Below are positions 37,961 to 45,704 of a DNA stretch of 64,000 nucleotides, piece by piece. Source of the DNA: Candidatus Fermentibacterota bacterium (GTDB lineage Bacteria > Fermentibacterota > Fermentibacteria > Fermentibacterales > Fermentibacteraceae); contig PDSZ01000023.1 in assembly GCA_002748705.1 (NCBI GenBank), positions 135,542 through 199,541 on the forward strand, in the 5' to 3' direction. Position 1 is the stretch's first letter, and every line of letters begins with the position of its first letter. A model generated the notes under the pieces. That model was given only the letters and a program-made list of their open reading frames with translations, searched no databases and was not told the DNA's origin. A program made the position numbers and the translations under genes.

Positions 37961-38829
37961 CGGAAATCTCCCTTGTGAGAAAAATGTGGGGTCATCAGTT
38001 CAGCTCTCCGCTGATGCTTGCTTCAGGAACAGCCGGTTACGGCAGGGAACTTCTGAATTCCAGCTGTCTGAAAGGCGCAGGCGCAGTTGTTTCAAAGGCA
38101 GTTACATATGAACCCAGAGCAGGAAATCCTCCTCCCAGGGTGCAGGAAACAAAATACGGTCTTCTCAATTCCATCGGTCTTGCCAATCCCGGTGTGCATG
38201 AAGTGGTTAACCGGATACTTCCCTCTGTGAAGAATCTGCCCTGTCCTCTTCTTATTAATGTGGCAGGGGCTTCAGTTGATGAGTTCGCAGAGGTGGCAGG
38301 AGTACTGGAAACTTCTTCTGTTCCCATTGGTTACGAGATTAATGTTTCCTGCCCCAATGTCCATGCAGGCGGAGCCGCTTTCGGAGTTAATCCTGGAACA
38401 GTTGAGAAGGTTTCCAGTGCGGTGTCTGCAGTAGTATCCAGACCCTTCGCAGTTAAACTCACCCCTAACGGCGGCGACATAGTGGAAGCCGCCAAAGCTG
38501 CTGAACAGGGGGGAGCTTCTGCTGTGACTGTCTGCAACACCTTTCTTGGAATGGACATAGACTGGAAGAGCGGAAACACAGTCATTAAAAGGAAGGTTGC
38601 AGGATACACTTCCCCTGCGCTGCTTCCTCTGGTTATCGCAAGGGTCTGGCAGGTTTCCTCTGCTGTTTCCATACCTGTTATCAGTTCCGGAGGTGTCTCT
38701 GCAGGTGAGGATGTGCTGAAGCTCATGGCTGCCGGAGCTTCAATGGTTCAGGTGGGCACCAGGCTCATGAGAAGACCCTTTGCCGCCTCTGAACTTTATT
38801 CTGAAATGACTTCCCTTCTGGGGCTGTGA
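37957..38829 (+). CDS. pyrD: Dihydroorotate dehydrogenase, catalytic subunit (type 1B)
   Basis: Starting at GTG 37957 with GGAGG upstream, the protein is 290 residues. It shows LASGTAGYG, the substrate region LLNSIGLANPGV near residue 70, the active-site Cys in EINVSCPNVHAGG near residue 133, FAVKLTPNGGD near residue 168 and VISSGGVSAGED near residue 250. It oxidises dihydroorotate to orotate with FMN. The presence of pyrK supports the NAD-linked type 1B class. Confidence 0.95.
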   Translation: MTEISLVRKMWGHQFSSPLMLASGTAGYGRELLNSSCLKGAGAVVSKAVTYEPRAGNPPPRVQETKYGLLNSIGLANPGVHEVVNRILPSVKNLPCPLLINVAGASVDEFAEVAGVLETSSVPIGYEINVSCPNVHAGGAAFGVNPGTVEKVSSAVSAVVSRPFAVKLTPNGGDIVEAAKAAEQGGASAVTVCNTFLGMDIDWKSGNTVIKRKVAGYTSPALLPLVIARVWQVSSAVSIPVISSGGVSAGEDVLKLMAAGASMVQVGTRLMRRPFAASELYSEMTSLLGL

Positions 38830-39239
38830 GAAAAGCTGCAGCTTCTGCTGTTCTTCTGGTTCTGTTTTCAGGATGCAGCCTCGTCTCTTCACCTGCGTAT
38901 GTGTACAGGTCAGTTCCAGCTTCGGCAGCAATAGTATCAGGGTTTATTCAGAGAGGCGCTGCATCATGGTACGGCAGGCAGTTCCACGGCAGACCAACAG
39001 CCAGTGGAGAGACCTACGACATGAACGACATGACCTGTGCCCACAGAACTCTTCCATTCGGCACGGTGCTGCTGGTAACAAATCTTGATAACGGACTATC
39101 GGCAACTGTACGGGTCAACGACAGGGGGCCATATATTTCCGGCAGAATTATTGATCTTTCCAGAGGGGCTGCTTCTGTTCTGGGAATAATTTCTACAGGA
39201 ACGGCGCAGGTTGAGCTGAAGGCGGTGGGAAATGAGTGA
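38826..39239 (+). CDS. rlpA: RlpA-like lipoprotein (septal ring lytic transglycosylase family)
   Basis: The GTG at 38826 overlaps the pyrD stop. The 137-residue protein has a lipobox (VLFSGC) and one double-psi beta-barrel domain with GAASWYGRQFHGRPTASGE near residue 45, AHRTLPFGTVLLVTN, and VNDRGPYISGRIIDLS near residue 98, which includes the catalytic-type Asp. There is no SPOR domain. RlpA cleaves or binds naked glycan strands at the outer membrane or septum. It lies between pyrD and pyrF, whose start overlaps its end by eight bases. Confidence 0.9.
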   Translation: MRKAAASAVLLVLFSGCSLVSSPAYVYRSVPASAAIVSGFIQRGAASWYGRQFHGRPTASGETYDMNDMTCAHRTLPFGTVLLVTNLDNGLSATVRVNDRGPYISGRIIDLSRGAASVLGIISTGTAQVELKAVGNE

Positions 39240-39930
39240 TACCAGAATATATGTTGCCCTTACAAGCAGTTGCGGTTCTGATGCAAGGGAAATGCTGCAG
39301 CCTCTTCTTGGCTGTCCTGTGGGAGTAAAAGTGGGGCTTGAGCTTTTTTTGAGAGAAGGTCCGCCTATCGTTGAGAACCTGAAGGATATGGGTTTTCCTG
39401 TTTTTCTTGATCTGAAGTTCCATGACATACCCTACACAGTGGCAGGAGCTGTGCAGTCAGCCTGTACACTTGAACCGGACATTCTCAACATCCATGCCTC
39501 CGGAGGAATGCAGATGATGAAGGCTGCAGCAGAGGCTGTTACCGGAAAGACAAAGCTCATAGCGGTTACAGTTCTTACCAGCATGGACAGTGAGGATCTT
39601 CGGCTTCTGGGATCAGAGAGTGAGCCGCTGGAAGCAGTTGTCCGCCTTGCAGGAGCTGCGCACAGATGCGGTCTTCACGGGGTTGTCTGCTCACCTCTTG
39701 AGGCTTCAGCTGTAAGAAAAGCCACAGACGATGATTTTCTGATAGTCACTCCCGGAGTAAGACCTGCCGGTTCAGCTTCAGGAGACCAGAAGCGAATAAT
39801 GACCCCCTGCGATGCCGTAAAGGCAGGGGCAACTGCACTTGTTGTAGGCAGACCCATAACCGCCGCTTCCGATCCCGGCGCCGCTGTGAAAGCCATACTT
39901 AGTGAGATAGAGCAGGCCCTTAAAGGCTGA
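39232..39930 (+). CDS. pyrF: Orotidine 5'-phosphate decarboxylase
   Basis: The 232-residue TIM barrel has the catalytic block FLDLKFHDIPYTVAG near residue 60, VTVLTSMD near residue 103, and the phosphate-binding ends VTPGVRP and VVGRPITAASDP near residue 205. It makes UMP from OMP. It closes the overlapping run from the aldolase onward. The 156-base gap after it, up to 40086, contains no gene I can support. Confidence 0.95.
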   Translation: MSDTRIYVALTSSCGSDAREMLQPLLGCPVGVKVGLELFLREGPPIVENLKDMGFPVFLDLKFHDIPYTVAGAVQSACTLEPDILNIHASGGMQMMKAAAEAVTGKTKLIAVTVLTSMDSEDLRLLGSESEPLEAVVRLAGAAHRCGLHGVVCSPLEASAVRKATDDDFLIVTPGVRPAGSASGDQKRIMTPCDAVKAGATALVVGRPITAASDPGAAVKAILSEIEQALKG

Positions 39931-40086
39931 TCCATCATGCCTGAAACAACCGGCAGTACCTAAGGATGCTTCGGTTCTGAGAGATAAACTGATACCATTT
40001 GTGTTTCCCGGAGACATGGCGGTTACTATCAGAAACAGCCCTGTTTGAGGAGTGTTTGAGTAATCTCAATCTTATAGGGGGATACA

Positions 40087-43000
40087 ATGAGGTACATTAT
40101 GAGAATATCTGTGCTGCTGCTTTCTGCGTTCACGGCTTCGGGCAGCTGGATTGAGTTCAACGCAGGAGCTTCAGACGGTTCAGAACCTGTGATCAGTCAT
40201 GGAGAAACAACTCAGGATAACATTCTCTTTGATGTAGAGCTGAGAGGTCTTGATTCTCAGGAGATCCTCCATGAATCAGTTGAGTATTCCAGGTATTCCG
40301 GAACACCGGGAGTTCGCATGTACTCTGAAGCAGGTTATCCGGAAGTCCCGGTTGTTACCTGCTTCGTTGCCGTTCCAGACAATGTGGCGCTTTCTCTTGA
40401 ATCATCAAGATCATGCTCGGATCATCTGGAGAATACAGTGGTGTATCCGGCGCCTTGTCTTGAACTGGTCACTGAAGGCGCATCAACTTATTACAAAGAA
40501 GTGTTTCAGAAGAACTCTTCAGCCTACTCCTCAACTGAGTGGTTCCCCGCAGTTGGCGCTGAGATTTCAGGTGAATTCAGACTGAGGGATCAGAGAGTGG
40601 CAGTTGTTGATGTGTATCCTGTGCAGTTCCTGGCCTCGGAGGACAGCCTCAGGGTATGGAGCGATATTCAGCTCAATATCTCTTTCAGCGAATCAGCTCC
40701 TGTTGTCAGTGTTTCCGATCTGGGTCCTTACGAGAGGCTGATCGGAAACACACTTGTCGGCTATGATCCCGATCCTCTGCCGTATACGGCCTCTCCGACT
40801 CAGGGAAGCGTTTACAGACCGGCTGACCTTACAGTAGCCCCGCCTGAGATCCCCGATTATGTGATCATCGTTGCCGGAGGTCTGGATGGTCCCTGGGTCG
40901 ATGCTCTTGCAAACCACAGGGCTCAGCTCAACGGTTTTGATGTACTGATAGCCACATCCGATAAAATCTTCTGGCAGTTCAGAACTAATGAGCCAATCAT
41001 TACTCCGAACATGATCAGGGACTTCACTGAGACTCTATGGAACTTCGGAACACCAGGGGACAGACCCTCATACCTTCTGCTGATCGGTGACCATGAAGAT
41101 GGATCATGTACCACCATCGGTCCATGGTTCCTCCCTACAGCGGAAAGCTCCTGCGGGTTCGGCAATGACGAGTGGTATGCCTACTTCGACGAACCCAGAA
41201 GCGTTTATGCGTCAATGCCCGATATGATTGTAGGCAGACTCTCAACCCGGGAAGCTGCTAATCTGCAGGACATGATAGATCTGATTGAGGAGTACGAAGC
41301 TCCGGTAACAATTTCAGTTCCGGCTAATATGCAGTACAGAAGATACATCACACGACTGGCGGGCACGGAAACAGATCACTGGTATCCTTCCGCCCGGTGG
41401 ACGAAAGCGCTTGCAGACTGGCTGGGCTACCAGTGGGATAACTATCACTGCGGTGACGGAGAGGATGATCCTCCCAACAGTGACGGCAGCGATATGACCA
41501 GCGCTGAGTGGGTTGATGCCTGCAACACTGTGTTCAACAGGGGATCACAGGTTGCATTCTATGCTGACCATGGTGACTTTCATCTGTTCAATGCGGGATT
41601 GAATGAAGAATTAGAGAACTTCGGAGTTCCTGATTCATGTTTCGACAACCTTGATGTTGCTGATCTCGGAACATTTGCCGATCACTTGCCGCCATTCATT
41701 CTGATGTTATGCTGCTCTTCCGGGACATTCAACCACACACAGTATCAGCATGACAACAGGTCTCCCGGTATCTGCCTTTGCCGTGAGCCTGTCAATCAGA
41801 CCTCTCTACCTCCTTATGACCTTGGTCCTGCCTGCCTTGCCGAGGAGTTTATAAGAAACACGGATGGTGGTGCTATCGGAGTTTTCGCAAGCAGCTATGA
41901 ATCGGGGAACAGCGGCTACCTTGGACGAGCCATTATCAGAAACCTGTTCTGTAACGGTCATACGAGACAGGGAGACGCCATTGCCGCTGGCAGACTTGAT
42001 ATGCTGTACTGGTATTGGGTGGGTGAATGGTTCAACAAAGATCTGGGCAGGTTTAACCTGTTCGGTGACCCTGCTCTTGATACAGGAGATCGAGTCAAAT
42101 TCAGGGACCATTGCGATCTGATCATCAGTCCTGATGATATGACTCTTAACATATACCCCACTATGACTGTTGACGGAAGCGGAACAGTTGTTTTCAGTGT
42201 AGTTGTCAGAAACGCAGGATGGCTGGCTGCCGGTCCATTCATGCTGACAATGGAAATCACTGATAATTCCGGCATGTCCGAGATGCTTTCAAACCAATGC
42301 AGCGGCCTTGAACCAGGTGTTGAAACCAAAATTGATTTTGTCTGGGAGGCCACCTGGTTTACTCCTCCCGGCATTCTGAATATCAAAGTGACTGCTTCTG
42401 ATCCTGGAGGTCAGACTCCTGATTCGTGGCTGCCAAACAACTCCGCAGAGACCGAGTTCAAGATTAGAGACTTCTATCCCAATCAGGACGGGTGGCCTGT
42501 TCCCTTGAATCAATCCGTTCTTGTTCCTCCAGTCCTCTGTGATTTCGATGGCAACTCTTCCAACGGCCTGGAGATAGTTTTAGCAACCAGTCAGAAGCTC
42601 CTTGTCTTTGACGACAGCTCTCCTCAGTGGCCAGTTTGGGAATCTGACAGAAGACAGCTGTTTCATAACTTAGGAACAGGATTGCGGGCTACTGTTCCCG
42701 TAGCAGGTAATGTCTGTGGAAATGCTGATCCGGAAATAGTGATCGACACAAAGACTCATCTCCTGGTATACAGTAACACCTCCACTTCACCTGTTGCATC
42801 TTTCTCTCATGCAGGCGGCTGGTTTAGAACGATTCATTCAGTGAGCCTTGGAGACTTTGTCAGCGAAAGCTCCCTGGAGACCCGTGACGAAGTCGTAGTG
42901 ATCAGGGATGATGATCTGACAGTGTTTGATGTGTCTGGATCTTCCCTTGTTCCCATAAGAACTAAGCAGTTGCCAGGTATCTCTAATGCTCTTTTAATTA

Positions 43001-43800
43001 ACTCATGGTCTGCCCTTGAGGATGTAAACGGGGACGGCACTCCGGAAATCATAACACGGGTAAAATGGTATACTGTGGGCAGCCCGCCCCAGACCGAGTA
43101 CTATGTATACGATTACGCTGCAGATTCCTTTATTTCCCAGCGGGAATGGCAGGAAAACTGGGTAACTATCCCTGCTGTCGGAGGTCTTTCCGGAGGAAAC
43201 ATGATAGCAGTTCCAACTGACGAATCCGCTCAGTTCAGCAACCCTGCATGGCTCCTGAATCCTGTAAATCTTGCCACACAGGTGCCCTGCCAGGGCAATC
43301 CCGGCAGGGAATCGTACCATGTGCCATACTGTGTCATGGCCGACTGGGACCCGACTCATCATGGGCCAGACCATGTAATAGCCAATACTGAGAACCAGTG
43401 TTTTGCTTGGAACGCAAATGGTTATCACAGATCGAACTTCCCTTACCTTTACACAGATGAAGGCCTTTCTCAACCACCTTTCCCTGCCCTTGGTGAACTG
43501 AATGATCAGGATGATAATGAATATGCAGATATACTTGCTGCAACGCAGGAGGGTGTGGTATACGGGATATCCAGTGGTGGTAATACCCTTATTGATCTCG
43601 GTTTTCCTTACACCCTTCCTTCTTCTGTTCAGGGAGGTTTTGTCATAGCAGACATTGACCTGGACGGGAAGGTTGAGGTTGTCTTCGGAACCATGGACAA
43701 TTACCTTCATGTGTGGGAACTGGGAAGCTGTTCAACCGGTTACGCCCCATGGCCGCAGTGTCAGCATGACGCTGCAAGAACAGGAGTTCTGGAGGAGTAA
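40087..43800 (+). CDS. C25 (gingipain-like) cysteine peptidase with FG-GAP-type C-terminal region
   Basis: The 1237-residue protein starts MRYIMRISVLLLSAFTASG, a signal peptide, after GGGGG. After a propeptide-like beta domain, a peptidase C25 domain runs from about residue 255 to 670. It begins PDYVIIVAGGLDGPWVDAL and includes LLLIGDHEDGS. The catalytic His495 is in YADHGDFHLF and the nucleophile Cys543 in LMLCCSSGTF, followed by EEFIRNTDGGAIGVFASS and LFGDPALD. The rest holds an Ig-like segment and FG-GAP-like blades (DVNGDGTPEIITR, DIDLDGKVEVVFG). It should be an extracellular protease. No sorting domain is visible at the end (PQCQHDAARTGVLEE). Confidence 0.87.
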   Translation: MRYIMRISVLLLSAFTASGSWIEFNAGASDGSEPVISHGETTQDNILFDVELRGLDSQEILHESVEYSRYSGTPGVRMYSEAGYPEVPVVTCFVAVPDNVALSLESSRSCSDHLENTVVYPAPCLELVTEGASTYYKEVFQKNSSAYSSTEWFPAVGAEISGEFRLRDQRVAVVDVYPVQFLASEDSLRVWSDIQLNISFSESAPVVSVSDLGPYERLIGNTLVGYDPDPLPYTASPTQGSVYRPADLTVAPPEIPDYVIIVAGGLDGPWVDALANHRAQLNGFDVLIATSDKIFWQFRTNEPIITPNMIRDFTETLWNFGTPGDRPSYLLLIGDHEDGSCTTIGPWFLPTAESSCGFGNDEWYAYFDEPRSVYASMPDMIVGRLSTREAANLQDMIDLIEEYEAPVTISVPANMQYRRYITRLAGTETDHWYPSARWTKALADWLGYQWDNYHCGDGEDDPPNSDGSDMTSAEWVDACNTVFNRGSQVAFYADHGDFHLFNAGLNEELENFGVPDSCFDNLDVADLGTFADHLPPFILMLCCSSGTFNHTQYQHDNRSPGICLCREPVNQTSLPPYDLGPACLAEEFIRNTDGGAIGVFASSYESGNSGYLGRAIIRNLFCNGHTRQGDAIAAGRLDMLYWYWVGEWFNKDLGRFNLFGDPALDTGDRVKFRDHCDLIISPDDMTLNIYPTMTVDGSGTVVFSVVVRNAGWLAAGPFMLTMEITDNSGMSEMLSNQCSGLEPGVETKIDFVWEATWFTPPGILNIKVTASDPGGQTPDSWLPNNSAETEFKIRDFYPNQDGWPVPLNQSVLVPPVLCDFDGNSSNGLEIVLATSQKLLVFDDSSPQWPVWESDRRQLFHNLGTGLRATVPVAGNVCGNADPEIVIDTKTHLLVYSNTSTSPVASFSHAGGWFRTIHSVSLGDFVSESSLETRDEVVVIRDDDLTVFDVSGSSLVPIRTKQLPGISNALLINSWSALEDVNGDGTPEIITRVKWYTVGSPPQTEYYVYDYAADSFISQREWQENWVTIPAVGGLSGGNMIAVPTDESAQFSNPAWLLNPVNLATQVPCQGNPGRESYHVPYCVMADWDPTHHGPDHVIANTENQCFAWNANGYHRSNFPYLYTDEGLSQPPFPALGELNDQDDNEYADILAATQEGVVYGISSGGNTLIDLGFPYTLPSSVQGGFVIADIDLDGKVEVVFGTMDNYLHVWELGSCSTGYAPWPQCQHDAARTGVLEE

Positions 43801-45281
43801 TGTTATCTCTTCTGCTGTTTGCGCTGATCTCTGTAACATGGGCTCCTGGATGGAGTGAGCCCATGATCGCCATTGATGTATGGACTTACTACGGTGAGAA
43901 TCGGGAGAGGATCGAGGTTACCGGATCAGACACACTTCATCTGGTATGGGGGATGTTCGACAACAAGAGCCGTGTGGGTTACAAGGTGTTCCTGCCTGAC
44001 GGTACTGTCATTCACCCAGAGACAATGGTTTCGAATGATGTGTGGTCCGGGTATACATCATCATGCAAACTGAGCAGTGACAGTGTTGCTCTTTTCTGGA
44101 GAGAAGGGGCACCTGTCTGGTTCACCCTCCGTGACAGTACCGGAGAGGAACTTGTTTCAACAAGCCTTCTTATCCGGGACTCATATGTGAACCGTCCCAT
44201 ATTGGAAGCCTCATCTGACAGCCTGGGACGGATCCATTGCGTTTTTGAGATATACGGAGGAGTCTGCTATGCTGTCTGCGATCCTGTCCTGGGTGAAGTG
44301 TTCAGAGACACCATTCCCGGCAGTTCAGAGGAGATATCCAATATCCAGGTTGACGGTAACAGGGTGCATATCTTCTACACATCAGGATATGCAGTACCGG
44401 TCTACATTCAGTATGACCTTGAGGGAAACATCACTGTTGCGCCGGTTGTGATGGTTCAGAATCTGCAATTTATAACGCCTGAGTCATCAGTGACTACTGA
44501 CAGTGATGGTAATTTCTGGTGCTTCATGCACTATGCCAAAGAGGGGGCAAGTTATTATGTACTATCCCTGGTAAAGGTTGATGGGGCATCCGGTCAGGTC
44601 CTGTTGATCAGGGAGATAGAGATACCTGATAAGGTTGATGGGGCATCCGGTCAGTTCCTGTTGACCAGAGAGACAGGGACACCTGATCTTGGAAACTGGT
44701 TTTTGAACATCATGCCCGGCCCCGATGGAGAAACACTTTACCTTATGTGGCTGGCATACTTTCAGTCTGATCACTGGGTGTACTTCGCGATCATGGACAA
44801 GGAGGGGAACTTCATTGAGGAGCCCTACGCTGCTTACGACTACAGTGATGAAAAGATCCAGCAGCTTTACTGTCTTGATGCGACAACAAATGAAGCTGGA
44901 GATGTGTTCGCAGTCTGGTCTCAGGCAGACCTTGAGGTTGGCGGTTACTGGATCGTGCTTGGCTGGCTGGACCACAACTGGGTAGAGGTTGAGGAAGAGT
45001 CAACCTTACCGGTTGATCCGGTCAACCTGACTTTGATCTGTTCATCAAATCCTTTTGAGGGAAGCACTGTCTTTACCCTTGTCGGGTCATCCGGTTCTGA
45101 ACAGCTTTCTGTGTACGACACATCCGGCAGGCTTATCAGAACCTTGCATCAAACAGGGGATGGCTGTTTCCTGTGGGACGGTTGTGATTCTGCAGGTAAA
45201 TCTGTGTCAGCCGGAAGCTATTTTGCTGTTGCCCGAAGTGAGTCACAGGAAAGTGTTCTGCAAGTTGTCAAGCTGGATTGA
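43800..45281 (+). CDS. Secreted beta-propeller-like protein with C-terminal sorting domain
   Basis: The ATG overlaps the C25 gene stop by one base (TAATG), and a short signal peptide follows (LSLLLFALISVTWA). The 493-residue protein is beta-rich with repeats like DSDGNFWCFMHYA and DSLGRIHCVFEIY, perhaps a sialidase-like or other propeller fold. It ends in a FlgD/Por-type domain (CSSNPFEGSTVFTL, LSVYDTSGRLIRTLHQ, SAGKSVSAGSYFAVARS). Residues about 259-296 hold two tandem 19-residue repeats. It may be the partner or substrate-binding unit of the upstream peptidase. The function is unknown. Confidence 0.7.
   Translation: MLSLLLFALISVTWAPGWSEPMIAIDVWTYYGENRERIEVTGSDTLHLVWGMFDNKSRVGYKVFLPDGTVIHPETMVSNDVWSGYTSSCKLSSDSVALFWREGAPVWFTLRDSTGEELVSTSLLIRDSYVNRPILEASSDSLGRIHCVFEIYGGVCYAVCDPVLGEVFRDTIPGSSEEISNIQVDGNRVHIFYTSGYAVPVYIQYDLEGNITVAPVVMVQNLQFITPESSVTTDSDGNFWCFMHYAKEGASYYVLSLVKVDGASGQVLLIREIEIPDKVDGASGQFLLTRETGTPDLGNWFLNIMPGPDGETLYLMWLAYFQSDHWVYFAIMDKEGNFIEEPYAAYDYSDEKIQQLYCLDATTNEAGDVFAVWSQADLEVGGYWIVLGWLDHNWVEVEEESTLPVDPVNLTLICSSNPFEGSTVFTLVGSSGSEQLSVYDTSGRLIRTLHQTGDGCFLWDGCDSAGKSVSAGSYFAVARSESQESVLQVVKLD
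44574..44687. repeat. Tandem 57-base duplication inside a secreted-protein gene
   Basis: Two copies of 57 bases, 44574-44630 and 44631-44687, both begin AAGGTTGATGGGGCATCCGG and differ at about nine positions. Each encodes KVDGASGQ followed by a Leu-rich and charged stretch ending in PD. The length keeps the frame, so the protein gains one 19-residue unit. Confidence 0.85.
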
Positions 45282-45704
45282 GCGTTACTGTTACCTAAGT
45301 CCTTGTTTTCATTATCTGTTTCTGATTTCCCGGCAGGTGCTGTATTGATGGCTGTCTGTTTTGTTCATTGCTTTGTCATATCTGCAGAATCGGATAAGTT
45401 CATTGAGTGCCATGTCAGTACCGTTTTTGTAAAAGAGCGGTATTCTGCTTCCTCTGGACTTTGCATTGATCTTTTACAAGAATTCAGCAGTGACAGAACT
45501 GGTGGAAAAGGTGCAGTCATGATCTGCACTGGATTAAGTGGTCTTCTTTCCTGCTTATGTAATGCTATTGTTTCAAATCAGTTGTGCGCTGTTCGCTCCT
45601 GGAGGTGAATCAAGGTCTGGAAGAGCAGCTGCTTATGCTGGTCAGGAAGGGTATGAAATTATCAATACTGAATCGTTTTTGCATGAAGAATTTCTGACAA
45701 AGCC
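45282..45704. other. 423-base gap without a supported gene
   Basis: I see no convincing gene, tRNA or hairpin here. A plus frame from 45559 (Met-Leu-Leu-Phe-Gln-Ile-Ser-Cys) looks like a short lipoprotein but has no ribosome binding site and overlaps the next gene. It is listed as rejected. Confidence 0.5.
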
